DNA of 64,000 bases, from the NCBI RefSeq assembly GCF_027257875.1, contig NZ_JAPVQY010000029.1, forward strand, positions 1 through 64,000, written 5' to 3'. Under the pieces are notes generated by a model. That model was given only the letters and a program-made list of their open reading frames with translations, made no database searches and was not told the origin of the DNA. Positions 28,636 through 41,382 of this stretch are shown piece after piece. The translations under genes were made by a program, and so were the position numbers. Numbering within the stretch: the first letter of the stretch is position 1; every line of letters starts with the position of its first letter. The DNA is from Burkholderia sp. IMCC1007. GTDB taxonomy: Bacteria; Pseudomonadota; Gammaproteobacteria; Burkholderiales; Burkholderiaceae.

Positions 28636-29808
28636 ATGCAAGCTTTCAGCGGATCGTCTTTGACCGCTCCGCCCGTCGCCGACCACAAGGAACACGTGAT
28701 CGACGCGATGCGCGGGTTCGCGGCGCTGCTCGTCGCCTACTTCCATTGCCGCCAGGTCGTCTGGGTCGGCATGCAGGGCTTCCATCGCGCTTACGGTCAC
28801 GCGCTGGACCCGGGCGTGATCGTCGGCTACCTCACGTTCCCGTTCGCGTGGGGCTCGGCCGGCGTGCCGATCTTCTTCGTGATCAGCGGCTACTGCATCC
28901 ACCGCAATGCGGCGCTGAAGTTCGCCGCGAACCCGGCGTACCGGCTCGGCGCGCCGAACTTCTGGGCGCGCCGTTTCGCGCGCATCTATCCGGTGCTGAT
29001 CGCCGCGCTGCTGTTCACGCTCGCGCTCGATGCGATCAGCCTGCAGATCGCGCCGGTCAGCCACAAGATCCGCGACATCGGCGTCACCGCGTTCCTCGTG
29101 AACCTGTTCTCGCTGCAGGGCGTCGCCGGCTATACGTACGGGTCGAACGGCGCGCTGTGGACGCTGTCGCTCGAAGTACAGTTCTACGTGGTCTATCCGC
29201 TGCTGTTCGCACTGCGCCGGCGCGTCGGGATGCCGGCCATCGTCGCGGGCGTCGCGCTCGTCAACGTCGCGTCGGCGTGGCTGCTGGAGCGGCACGACCT
29301 GCAATTCTTCACGTCGTACTGGCTGTCGTGGACGATCGGCGCGTGGATCGCCGACGTGCGCGCGCAGCCGGCGCGCGCCGCCGCCGTGCCGTCGCGCGCG
29401 TGGTACGGCGCGGCCGCCGTGCTGCTCGCCGCGGGCTGCGGCGCGTTCCATTTCGGCCAGTACGGCGCGTTCCAGCTGTGGGCGGCCGGCTTCGCGTGCT
29501 TCCTGTACCGCGCGCTCGCGTGCCCGCCGCGTCCGACGCCGCTGCTGCGCGTGCTCGGCCGCGTCGGCGACTTCAGCTACTCGCTGTACCTGATTCACCT
29601 GCCGCTGTTCGTCTGCCTCGGCTCGGTGCTGTTCCATTCCGAGCTGCAACTGTCGATCTGGCCGTCGCTCGTGTTCATGGCCGCGGCGATTCCGGTCGCG
29701 TACCTGTTCTACCGGCTGTTCGAACGGCCGGCGATGGCGTGGTCGGCGAGCCTGAAGCCGACGCGCGCCGCGCGCATCGTCGCACCGGCCCCCGAACGGG
29801 CCGCCTGA
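28636..29808 (+). CDS. bceS: Acyltransferase family 3 membrane protein (BceS-like)
   Basis: A 390-residue acyltransferase with about ten membrane helices. The family signatures are VIDAMRGFAALLVAYFH at the N terminus, VPIFFVISGYCIHRNAAL, and WTLSLEVQFYVVYPLLF. It would O-acylate cepacian repeat units at the inner membrane. It is one of three such enzymes in the cluster, consistent with several acetyl sites per repeat unit. AAGGA lies upstream of the ATG and an AT-rich 200-base promoter region precedes it. It is transcribed convergently with bceR. Confidence 0.88.
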   Translation: MQAFSGSSLTAPPVADHKEHVIDAMRGFAALLVAYFHCRQVVWVGMQGFHRAYGHALDPGVIVGYLTFPFAWGSAGVPIFFVISGYCIHRNAALKFAANPAYRLGAPNFWARRFARIYPVLIAALLFTLALDAISLQIAPVSHKIRDIGVTAFLVNLFSLQGVAGYTYGSNGALWTLSLEVQFYVVYPLLFALRRRVGMPAIVAGVALVNVASAWLLERHDLQFFTSYWLSWTIGAWIADVRAQPARAAAVPSRAWYGAAAVLLAAGCGAFHFGQYGAFQLWAAGFACFLYRALACPPRPTPLLRVLGRVGDFSYSLYLIHLPLFVCLGSVLFHSELQLSIWPSLVFMAAAIPVAYLFYRLFERPAMAWSASLKPTRAARIVAPAPERAA

Positions 29809-29832
29809 ACGCACCGTTCCGGTTCATTCCCG

Positions 29833-29866
29833 CCCCCGCGCAGCGTCGCGTTGCGCGGGGGTTTTT
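29833..29866 (+). terminator. Rho-independent terminator of bceS
   Basis: CCCCCGCGCA (29833-29842) pairs perfectly with TGCGCGGGGG (29852-29861) and is followed by five T residues. It lies 24 bases after the bceS stop. Confidence 0.92.
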
Positions 29867-30000
29867 CATACGCGGAACGCGCGTGAAAAGGCGATCGCCC
29901 AGCGGGCGCGGCTGCCGATGCGATGCTCCGACACGCGCCAGCCGCGCGTAGCGCCTTCCTGGCCGGCTGCGCTGCCGTCGCCGCGCGGCCCAAACGCCAA

Positions 30001-30033
30001 GGCCCCTATGCAGCGCAACGCTGCATGGGGGCC
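30001..30033. terminator. Strong 15-bp hairpin between convergent bceS and bceR
   Basis: Arms 30001-30015 and 30019-30033 pair over 15 bp with one G-T and a three-base loop. T-runs on either side are weak. It may act as a back-up bidirectional terminator about 55 bases beyond the bceR stop. Confidence 0.5.
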
Positions 30034-30088
30034 CGTTTCCCGTCGGCCCGGACGACACGCGCCGCCGCGTGCCGCCGCCGGCCGGTGC

Positions 30089-32554
30089 TTACTGCTTCTT
30101 CGCCTTCGCGGCCTTCGCCGTATCCGCGAGAATCTTCTCGACCCGCTCCACATAGGTCTCGGTGCCGAACCGGCGCACCGCCGCCGCGCGCCCGCTCGCG
30201 ACGAGCCGCGCGCGCAACGCGGCGTCGCGCTGCAGCCTGCCGAGCGCATCGGCCAGCGCACCGGCGTCGCCCGGCTCGCACAGCAACCCGTTTTCGCCGT
30301 CCTCGATGATCTCGACGACGCCGCCCGCGCGGGCCGCCACCACCGGCCGGCGCGCGAGCATGCCCTCGACGATCACGCGCCCGAACGGCTCCGGCGTGAT
30401 CGACGTGTGCGCGACCACGTCCACCGCCTTCATGCACGCGGCCACGTCACGCTGGAAACCGAGGAAATGCACGCGTTCGTCCATGCCGTGACGCGCGACG
30501 GTCTCGTGCAGCTGCGCGGCGTAGTCGTCCTCGCCGAACAGCGGCGCGCCGACCAGCACCACGTGCAGGTCCGGATGCCGCGCGGCGGCCTCGAGCAGCA
30601 GATGCTGCCCCTTCCAGCGCGCGAGGCGGCTGAACGAGCCGACCAGCCAGGCGTGCTCGGGCAGCCCGAAGCGCGCGCGCAGCGCGGCCTGGCTGACGTC
30701 GTCCAGCGCGTCGAACGGTTCCGCGGAAATGCCGTTGAACACCACGTCGACATGCTGCGGCGTGAAGCCCGTGAGCGCGCGAAACGCCTGCGCGGATGCA
30801 TCGGAGTTCGCGATCACGCGCGTGACGCCCAGGCGCGCGCAGTACTTGATCGCCTTCAGCTGCTTGCTGCCGAAATGGTCGTCGCTGACGATGTCGCGCA
30901 GGTGCCAGACCACCGGCTTGCGCGCGAGCCGCCCGGCCAGCGCGGCGACCACCATCGCGCGCTGCGTGTTCGCGTAGATCACCTCGGCGCGGCGCGCACG
31001 CCGCGCGACGTCGCGCACCATCCCGACGAGCTGCTTCAATGCGCCGGCCGACACGCCGCCCTGCTTGCGCACGCCGGCCAGCGCGCCCTGGTCGAGCACG
31101 TCGACGCGCGCGCCGACCTCGTCGAGCGCCGCGCGAAACGGGCCGTCCGCGAACAGCAGCACGTCGGCGTTCGCGCGCATGTGCTTCATGATCTCGAGCA
31201 GCGACAGCTCGGCGCCGCCGAGCACGCCGCTCTGGTCGAGCACGAGCGTCGCCGGGCCGCGCGCGGCCGGCATCGGTGCGACGGCCGTGCCGCGCTGCGC
31301 GGTCGAGCCGGGCAACGCCGTTTCCACGTAGTCGAGAAAGCGCCGCCGGAACGTGTCGGCCGAGAAGCGCTCCGCGTTCGCGCGGCACGCCTTCGGCGTG
31401 AAGCGCTGCGGCGCGCGCTCGAAATCGTCGACTGCCGCGACGATCGCCTGCGGCGTCTGCTCGTCGAAGAAGAGCCCCGTCGGATGCCCGTTCGACTGCG
31501 GCGCCAGCACGGTTTCGAGCGCGCCGCCCTTGCCGTATGCGATCACGGGCGTGCCGCACGCCTGCGCCTCGACGACCGAGATCCCGAAATCCTCCTCGGC
31601 CGCGAACACGAACGCCTTCGCGCGCCGCATCCGGTCGTGCAGCACCGCGAACGGCTGATAGCCCATGATCTCGACGTTCGGGCCGGCCTTCGCGCGAATC
31701 TTCTGCATCTCCGGGCCGTCGCCGATCACGACGAGCTTGCGCTCGGGCGTGCGCGAGAACGCGTCGACGATCAGGTCGATCTTCTTGTACGGCACCATCC
31801 GCGACGCGGTCAGGTAGAAGTCGTCCTTCGTCTCGTTCAGCGAGAAGCTGTCGACGTCGACCGGCGGGAAGATCACGGCCGCATCGCGTTGATACACCTT
31901 GCGGATCCGGCGCGCGATGAACGCGGAATTCGCGACGAAGCCGTCGACCGCGTTCGCCGTGCGCGTATCCCAGTTGCGGATGTAATGCAGGATCATCCGC
32001 GCGAGCAGCGACTTCGGCCCGTGCGTCAGATTCGACTGCTCCAGATACTGGTGCTGCAAGTCCCACGCGTAGCGGATCGGCGAATGCACGTAGCTGATGT
32101 GCACCTGGTCCGGCCCGGTCAGCACGCCCTTCGCGACCGCATGGCTGCTCGAGATCACGAGATCGTAGTCCGACACGTCGAGCTGCTCGACCGCGAGCGG
32201 CATCAGCGGCAGGTAGCTGCGGTACTTGGTGCGCGCGAACGGCAGTTTCTGGATGAACGAGGTCGTCACCCGCTTGCCGCGCACGAACGCGCGATCGTCG
32301 AGAAAATCGACGAGGCTGAACAAGTCCGCGTCGGGAAAGCACGCGACGATCTGTTCGAGCACGCGCTCGGCGCCCGCGTACGTGACGAGCCAGTCGTGGA
32401 CGATCGCCACGCGCAGCGGGCGCGACGCATGGCGTGCGCCGGCCTGCCCGGCCGATTCGGCACGGCGCAGCGCGGCGGCGGCGCCGGCTTCGGCCACGGC
32501 GCCGTCTGCCGTGGCCACGTTCAGGATGGCGTGTTCCGCCAGATCGCGATTCAT
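30089..32554 (-). CDS. bceR: Glycosyltransferase with two GT4 domains (BceR-like)
   Basis: An 821-residue protein made of two complete GT-B glycosyltransferases in tandem. Domain 1 (about residues 45-420) has VAIVHDWLVTYAGAERVLEQ, a VIGDGPEM motif and EEDFGISVVEAQACGTPVIAY. Domain 2 (about residues 435-815) has LDQSGVLGGAELSLLEIM, VLVGAPLFGEDDY and EPFGRVIVEGMLARRPVVAARAGG. Each would add one sugar to the lipid-linked cepacian repeat unit. The start overlaps the bceQ stop as ATGA. The first 40 residues are Ala-rich and the C terminus is Lys-rich. The fusion suggests two successive transfers by one polypeptide. Confidence 0.9.
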   Translation of the reverse strand: MNRDLAEHAILNVATADGAVAEAGAAAALRRAESAGQAGARHASRPLRVAIVHDWLVTYAGAERVLEQIVACFPDADLFSLVDFLDDRAFVRGKRVTTSFIQKLPFARTKYRSYLPLMPLAVEQLDVSDYDLVISSSHAVAKGVLTGPDQVHISYVHSPIRYAWDLQHQYLEQSNLTHGPKSLLARMILHYIRNWDTRTANAVDGFVANSAFIARRIRKVYQRDAAVIFPPVDVDSFSLNETKDDFYLTASRMVPYKKIDLIVDAFSRTPERKLVVIGDGPEMQKIRAKAGPNVEIMGYQPFAVLHDRMRRAKAFVFAAEEDFGISVVEAQACGTPVIAYGKGGALETVLAPQSNGHPTGLFFDEQTPQAIVAAVDDFERAPQRFTPKACRANAERFSADTFRRRFLDYVETALPGSTAQRGTAVAPMPAARGPATLVLDQSGVLGGAELSLLEIMKHMRANADVLLFADGPFRAALDEVGARVDVLDQGALAGVRKQGGVSAGALKQLVGMVRDVARRARRAEVIYANTQRAMVVAALAGRLARKPVVWHLRDIVSDDHFGSKQLKAIKYCARLGVTRVIANSDASAQAFRALTGFTPQHVDVVFNGISAEPFDALDDVSQAALRARFGLPEHAWLVGSFSRLARWKGQHLLLEAAARHPDLHVVLVGAPLFGEDDYAAQLHETVARHGMDERVHFLGFQRDVAACMKAVDVVAHTSITPEPFGRVIVEGMLARRPVVAARAGGVVEIIEDGENGLLCEPGDAGALADALGRLQRDAALRARLVASGRAAAVRRFGTETYVERVEKILADTAKAAKAKKQ

Positions 32555-34017
32555 ACCGTTTTCCTCGCATTGAGACGGACAAACAGGTCGCGCACGAGCG
32601 CGCGCAATCCCGGCGTCATCGTGAGCGACCACGCAACGTTGAGCACCAGCACGACCGCGCACATGCCGATCGACTCGCCGAGCCCCGGCCACGCCTGCGC
32701 GAGCAACAGGCTCGCGAGCAGGAAGGCGAGATGCGCGAGCATGTCGAGCACGATCGCGCGCATCCGGATCGCCGACAGGTACAGCAGCACGCCGTAGTCG
32801 ACCAGCGCGCGCGCGGCGACGACCACCGCCGCGCCGATCAGCCCGAAGTGATGGATACCGAACCACAGGCCGCCGACGAAGAAAGGCATCTCGATGAGGC
32901 CGGCGAATGCGGCACGCGCGGGGTTGACCTGCGACTGGATCAGGATCCGCGTGACGCTCGCCTGGCCGACGAGCCACACGCTGATCACCAGCACGCGGCC
33001 GACGGGCGCCGAATGCGCGGCGAGATCGGCGCCGACCCACAGCGTCAGGAACGGCGCGAGCGCGAAGATCGCGACGATGCCGACCGGTGTGAATACCCCG
33101 TTCAGGAATTCGAGCGACTGGCGCGCGAGCGTGTCGGCGTGATCGCGGCCGACCGCCGACAGGCGCGGAAACAGCGTGCGCACCAGCGCGTTCGGCAGCA
33201 TGTTCAGCCGCGTGACGAGGTTCTGCGGGACCGTGTAATACGTGACGAACTTCGCGCCCATGCCGGCGCCGAGCATCACGCGATCGAGCGTGTCGGCGAT
33301 CATGCTGGCCATGCTCGCGATCAGCATCCAGCCGCCGAAGTTGAAGAGCCCCTTCGCGGTGCCCCACTGCGGCGGATCGATGCGGCGGATGCCGAGCACC
33401 TTGATGCTCGCGTGACCGAGCATCGCCGCCGCGATCAGCCGCGCGACGACCGCCGCGGCGAGCACCGTCTGCAGGTTCGGCGCGATCCACCACGCGGCGC
33501 CGAGCGGCAGCAGCTGGAACAGGAACGTGCCGATCGTCTGGTTCGTGTTGAACACGCCGAACCGCTCGGCGCCGTTGATCGCGCCGGCGAACACCCAAGA
33601 CACGTTCGCGAGCGGAATCGCGAGCGCGAGCCACGGCAGCGCGAGATACACCTCGTGCTGCATCGCCGCCGACACCTTCGTGAAATACTCGGTGTAGACG
33701 AACGCGCCGAAATAGATCAGCAGGCCGCCGACGACGCCGGTGCCGAGATTCAGCCAGAACGCGCTCCAGAACACGCGCGCGCTTTCGTCGGCATTCCCGC
33801 TCGCGAGCGCCTTCGAGATGTGGTTCTGCGCGGCCATGCTCATCCCGAGATCGAGGATCCCGAAATAACCGATCAGCGTCCACACGAGGCTGACGACGCC
33901 GTAGCGTTCGACGCCCAGCGCATGGATATACGCGGGCACCGTCACCAGCGACACGAAGGTCGGCAGGATCAGCCCGATGAAGTTGATCGAAACGTTCTTG
34001 AGTATGCCTTTGTCCAT
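32551..34017 (-). CDS. bceQ: Wzx-type polysaccharide repeat-unit flippase (BceQ-like)
   Basis: A 488-residue membrane protein of the MOP/polysaccharide-transport superfamily with 12-14 predicted helices, starting MDKGILKNVSINFIGLILPTFVSLVTVPAYI. This N-terminal pattern is typical of Wzx flippases. It would move the undecaprenyl-linked cepacian unit across the inner membrane. It lies between bceP (20-base gap) and bceR (four-base overlap), so the three are co-transcribed. Confidence 0.9.
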   Translation of the reverse strand: MDKGILKNVSINFIGLILPTFVSLVTVPAYIHALGVERYGVVSLVWTLIGYFGILDLGMSMAAQNHISKALASGNADESARVFWSAFWLNLGTGVVGGLLIYFGAFVYTEYFTKVSAAMQHEVYLALPWLALAIPLANVSWVFAGAINGAERFGVFNTNQTIGTFLFQLLPLGAAWWIAPNLQTVLAAAVVARLIAAAMLGHASIKVLGIRRIDPPQWGTAKGLFNFGGWMLIASMASMIADTLDRVMLGAGMGAKFVTYYTVPQNLVTRLNMLPNALVRTLFPRLSAVGRDHADTLARQSLEFLNGVFTPVGIVAIFALAPFLTLWVGADLAAHSAPVGRVLVISVWLVGQASVTRILIQSQVNPARAAFAGLIEMPFFVGGLWFGIHHFGLIGAAVVVAARALVDYGVLLYLSAIRMRAIVLDMLAHLAFLLASLLLAQAWPGLGESIGMCAVVLVLNVAWSLTMTPGLRALVRDLFVRLNARKTV

Positions 34018-34037
34018 GCTTTAGCCCAGGGGGCCCG

Positions 34038-36305
34038 TTACGGTTTCCAGCGGTACATGAGCACCTTGCCGCGCGCGTCTTCCTCGACGAACACCAGGTA
34101 CTCGCCGTTCTCGCGCCGGAACGCGCTGATGCCGAACGGGACGTCGACCCAGCCCGACGCCTTGCCGACCTCCGCGCCCGGGCTCATCACGCCGACCTCC
34201 TTGCCGGTTTCCTTGTCGTACACGTGGATCTTGCCGACCGGCTCCACCGTGAAGAGGTAGCGGCCCTCGACCGTGATCCCGATCAGGTCGAGGATCGGCT
34301 TCGCGTCGAGCTGCCACGGCAGCGCGACCATGTAGCGCACCACCGGCGAGCCGCTCGACCACTTGTCGAAGCGCACCAGCACGCGGCCGACTTCCTTGTT
34401 GATGCCCGGCTGCGGCGGCGCATCGGCCGTATATCCGGTCACGTACAGCGTGTCCGTCTGTGGCTCGTAGATCGCGCGGCGCAGCTGCGTGAACGGCTGC
34501 GGCATCGGATAGGTCGTGACCTTGTCGTACGAGTAGATCGGGTTGCCGGCCTTGTCGATGCCGCCATAGCCGAAGCGATGAATCCCGCGCACGTCGCTCG
34601 TGCGCCAGATGTCGCCCTTCGTGTCGACCCACCAGCCCCAGCCGCCCGCCTTCGCTTTGCCGGTGGTGTTGGTCGTGAATTCGTCCTCGTCGAGCCGGCC
34701 GTTGCCGTTCGCGTCGCGCCAGATCCAGTCGCCGCCCGGCGGCTTGTTCGGCACCGTGTCGACGGGCCGCGCGCGGCCCGCGATCAGGCCCGACGGAATC
34801 GCGACCTCGCCGTCGCGCTTCGCATCGAAGCGGTAGATCTTCAGGTGATCGGCGTACATGTCGGTCAGGTACAGGAACGTGCGACCGTCGACGCGCCGCG
34901 CGAACGGCATGCCCGGATACTGATCCGTGTGGAACACGGGATCGTCCGGATACTTGAAGCGGTTCGACAGGAATCCGACGTATTTCCAGTCCTGGCCCGG
35001 CGGCTTCGACAGGTCGAGCTCGAAGCGCTTGTTGCCCGTGTACACGCTGTTCGGCCGCGCGGGGTCGAGCCACGCGCCGTCGACGAACAACAGCCCCTGC
35101 ACCTGCCAGCGCAGCTTGCCGTCCGGGGTATAGCTTTCGAGCACCGCGCCGAGGCCGGCGCCGATCGTGTCGTGACGCGGCCCGATGCCGTTCATCGCCA
35201 CGTACACGTTGCCCGCGCGATCGACGCCGAGGCCGGTCAGCCCGTTGAAGCGCTGCGGCCCGGGGCGACCCGGCACCGGGCCCGCGAAGATCCCACCGCG
35301 CTCGCCGAGCGTGCCGGACGCCGCGTAGCCCTTGCCGCCTTTCGAGAAAATCAGGATTTGCTGGCGCGGGCCGTTGTCGGCGACCAGCACGCGCCCTTTC
35401 GCGTCGACCGCCACGTCCACCGCGTCGGTGCCTTCCGGCAGCGCGGGCGCGTCGTCGAGCTTGCGGCCGTCGGCGCGCACGTGCACGAGGTGTGCGGGCC
35501 CGCTGACCGTATCGGTCAACAGCCACAGCGTGCCGTCGCCCGCGAGCGCGATGCGGCCCGGCTCGTGTGCGCTCCAGGTCGCCTTCTTCTGCATCGTTTC
35601 GGCGTCGTACACGTCCACCGCGTCATGCGACGGATTCGTCGCGAACAGCGTCTTGTCGTCCGCCGCGAGGCCGCCCACTTCCGCTTTCAGGCCGCCCACT
35701 TCCGAGCGCGCCGGGGCCGGCACCTCGTTGACCATCATGAAGCTCGCGGCCATCCGCGCGCGGCCGGCATCGGCGCGCCCGCCGGGCGCGACCTGCGGTG
35801 CGGCGCGAAACGGCGCCGGCTGCTTCATGTCGCCGATCGTGCGCCGAGAGATGCCGAACCACTGCTTGCCCTTGTCCGGCCAGATGCCCGGCGCCTGCAG
35901 ATGGCCGCGCTCGTTGCCGACGCCGATCGCGACGTACGCGTACTTGCCGTTCACCGCGATCGCGTTGCCGCCGAGGTTGCCCCAGCCATGCGTGCCGCCG
36001 GCGAAGCCCAGCATCTTGCCGTCCTGGTAGACGCTCGCCTCGGCGCCGCTCTCGTCCCACGGCGCATTCGTATACACCTTGCCGTCGGGCGTCACCGCGA
36101 TCGCGCGGATGTCGATCTGCGTCCAGCTGCCGTCGCCATAGCCGAACGTGTTGCCGATCCACGAAGTGGTCGCGGGCAACACCGTTTCGGCCGATGCGGC
36201 GCTCGCCGTCAGCGCCGCGCACACCGTCATGCCAACCAGAATCAGACGTCGCAATGCGCTCTCCAGACTCGATGCGGAAGCGACCGGCGCCGCGGCGTAC
36301 TGCAT
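34038..36305 (-). CDS. bceP: Secreted beta-propeller protein of the cepacian cluster (BceP position)
   Basis: A 755-residue protein with a signal peptide (LRRLILVGMTVCAALTASAASA, cut near ASA-ETV). It shows repeated propeller-like strands of the NHL/SMP-30 type (for example VDVAVDAKGRVLVADNGPRQQILIFS and LTGLGVDRAGNVYVAMN). A calcium-loop-like stretch, DANGNGRLDEDEF, resembles an EF-hand. A tandem EVGGLKA/EVGGLAA repeat (35668-35704, 21-bp period) is near residue 200. It probably acts in the periplasm or outside on the polymer, but the reaction is unknown. The start is ATG 36305; an upstream TTG (36338) and the inner ATG 36230 are alternatives. The symbol is by cluster position. Confidence 0.78.
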   Translation of the reverse strand: MQYAAAPVASASSLESALRRLILVGMTVCAALTASAASAETVLPATTSWIGNTFGYGDGSWTQIDIRAIAVTPDGKVYTNAPWDESGAEASVYQDGKMLGFAGGTHGWGNLGGNAIAVNGKYAYVAIGVGNERGHLQAPGIWPDKGKQWFGISRRTIGDMKQPAPFRAAPQVAPGGRADAGRARMAASFMMVNEVPAPARSEVGGLKAEVGGLAADDKTLFATNPSHDAVDVYDAETMQKKATWSAHEPGRIALAGDGTLWLLTDTVSGPAHLVHVRADGRKLDDAPALPEGTDAVDVAVDAKGRVLVADNGPRQQILIFSKGGKGYAASGTLGERGGIFAGPVPGRPGPQRFNGLTGLGVDRAGNVYVAMNGIGPRHDTIGAGLGAVLESYTPDGKLRWQVQGLLFVDGAWLDPARPNSVYTGNKRFELDLSKPPGQDWKYVGFLSNRFKYPDDPVFHTDQYPGMPFARRVDGRTFLYLTDMYADHLKIYRFDAKRDGEVAIPSGLIAGRARPVDTVPNKPPGGDWIWRDANGNGRLDEDEFTTNTTGKAKAGGWGWWVDTKGDIWRTSDVRGIHRFGYGGIDKAGNPIYSYDKVTTYPMPQPFTQLRRAIYEPQTDTLYVTGYTADAPPQPGINKEVGRVLVRFDKWSSGSPVVRYMVALPWQLDAKPILDLIGITVEGRYLFTVEPVGKIHVYDKETGKEVGVMSPGAEVGKASGWVDVPFGISAFRRENGEYLVFVEEDARGKVLMYRWKP

Positions 36306-39833
<3,528 letters not shown>

Positions 39834-39860
39834 AGCCGGCAATGCGCGCGTCGCCGGCCA

Positions 39861-39897
39861 AAACGAAACGGGCCGCCCGGTTCAAGTCGAGCGGCCC
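39861..39897 (-). terminator. Terminator between bceM and metZ
   Basis: GGGCCGC (39870-39876) pairs with GCGGCCC (39891-39897). On the minus strand the stem is followed by GTTTCGTTTTGG, so it mainly serves metZ and may also stop bceM transcription. Confidence 0.7.
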
Positions 39898-39931
39898 GCC
39901 TTACATGCAGCCGTGAAACCGGCCGCGACGC

Positions 39932-41125
39932 TCAGCCTTCGAGACCGCGCGCGAGATCGTTGCGCAGATCGCCGGCGTTCTCCAGGCCGACCGCGACGCG
40001 GAGCAGCCCTTCGGTGATGCCTGCGGCCGCACGCGCTTCCGGCGTGATGCGCGCATGCGTCGTCGTGGCCGGATGCGTGATCGTCGTGCGCGTGTCGCCG
40101 AGGTTGCCGGTGATCGAGATCAGCTTCGTGCTGTCGATCACGCGCCATGCGTTCGCGCGCTGCTGCTCCGGCGTGTCGCCCTTCAGCTCGAACGACACGA
40201 TCGCGCCGCCCGCCTTCTGCTGACGCTTCGCGAGTGCGTGCTGCGGATGCGATTCGAGGCCCGGATAGAACACGCGCTTGACCGCCGGATGCGAATCGAG
40301 CCAGCGCGCGATTTCCAGCGCATTCGCCGACTGCTTCTCGACGCGCAGCGACAGCGTCTCCATCCCCTTCAGCAGCACCCACGCGTTGAACGCCGACAGC
40401 GTCGGGCCCGCGCTGCGCACGAACGGGAACACCTTGCCCATGATGAATTCCTTCGAACCCACCAGCGCGCCGCCGAGCACGCGGCCCTGCCCGTCGAGGA
40501 ACTTGGTCGCCGAGTGCATCACGACGTCCGCGCCGAGTTTCAGCGGCTGCTGCAGCACCGGGCTGCAGAAACAGTTGTCGACGACGAACAGCGCGTTCGC
40601 GCCCTTCGCGATCTTGCCGATCGCCTCGATGTCGGCGAGCTCGGTCAGCGGGTTCGACGGCGTTTCGAGGAAGAACATCTTCGTTTCGGGCCGCACTGCT
40701 TCCTGCCATGCGTTCAGGTCGGTCGGATCGACGAAGGTCGTCGTGATCCCGAACTTGCTGAAGATCTGCGAGAACATCCCGAGCGTCGAGCCGAACAGGC
40801 TGCGCGAGCTGACGAGGTGATCGCCCGCCTGCAGCGCGGACATCACGACCGACATGATCGCGGCCATCCCCGACGCCGTCGCGATGCAGGCTTCGCCGCC
40901 TTCGAGCGCGGCGAGACGATCCTGGAACATGGTGACCGTCGGGTTCGTGAAGCGCGAATAGGTGAAATAGTCTTCCGAGTTCGCGAAGCGCTCGGCTGCC
41001 TCGGCCGCGCTCGTGAAGCAGAAGCTCGACGTGAGGAACAGCGCTTCCGAGTGCTCGTTGAAGTCGCTGCTCCGCAGCGTGCCCGCGCGCACGGCGAGCG
41101 TGTCGAAATTGAGGGAGTCGTCCAT
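39932..41125 (-). CDS. metZ: O-succinylhomoserine sulfhydrylase
   Basis: A 397-residue PLP enzyme of the Cys/Met metabolism family. The PLP lysine lies in HSATKFLDGQGRVLGG, and FLETPSNPLTELADIEAI and TSGMAAI-type ATASGMAAI motifs are present. It makes homocysteine from O-succinylhomoserine and sulfide in direct-sulfhydrylation methionine synthesis. The start is the ATG beginning MDDSLNFDTLAVRAG. It lies downstream of purF but a terminator in between gives it its own transcript. Confidence 0.95.
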   Translation of the reverse strand: MDDSLNFDTLAVRAGTLRSSDFNEHSEALFLTSSFCFTSAAEAAERFANSEDYFTYSRFTNPTVTMFQDRLAALEGGEACIATASGMAAIMSVVMSALQAGDHLVSSRSLFGSTLGMFSQIFSKFGITTTFVDPTDLNAWQEAVRPETKMFFLETPSNPLTELADIEAIGKIAKGANALFVVDNCFCSPVLQQPLKLGADVVMHSATKFLDGQGRVLGGALVGSKEFIMGKVFPFVRSAGPTLSAFNAWVLLKGMETLSLRVEKQSANALEIARWLDSHPAVKRVFYPGLESHPQHALAKRQQKAGGAIVSFELKGDTPEQQRANAWRVIDSTKLISITGNLGDTRTTITHPATTTHARITPEARAAAGITEGLLRVAVGLENAGDLRNDLARGLEG

Positions 41126-41202
41126 GTTCCGTTTTCCGTATTCGAGGGTCGCGCCGAAGGTCATGCATGGCGCGCGAACCCAGCCAAAAACCAGGCCAAA
41201 AC

Positions 41203-41236
41203 AAAAAGCCCGCTATGCGTCGGCATCAGCGGGCTT
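41203..41236 (-). terminator. Rho-independent terminator after purF
   Basis: On the minus strand AAGCCCGCT and AGCGGGCTT pair around a 15-base loop region and are followed by TTTTGTTTTGG. It lies in the 257-base spacer between purF and metZ. Confidence 0.88.
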
Positions 41237-41382
41237 CGGTGCGGTACGACAGCGATCGACTCGGGCCGGCTGCCGCCGGCCTTCGCTTTAGCTGTTTTGG
41301 GAAGTCACCCCGCGTCCGCAAGCTGAATCAAATCGACGCAAGGCCACATCCTATCACGCTTCATTCGAAGCGTGCGCCGGCA

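Noticed and set aside
32555..33883. Long N-terminal extension of BceR
   Set aside because: It is the antisense-like other frame of bceQ; BceR starts at the ATGA overlap with bceQ.
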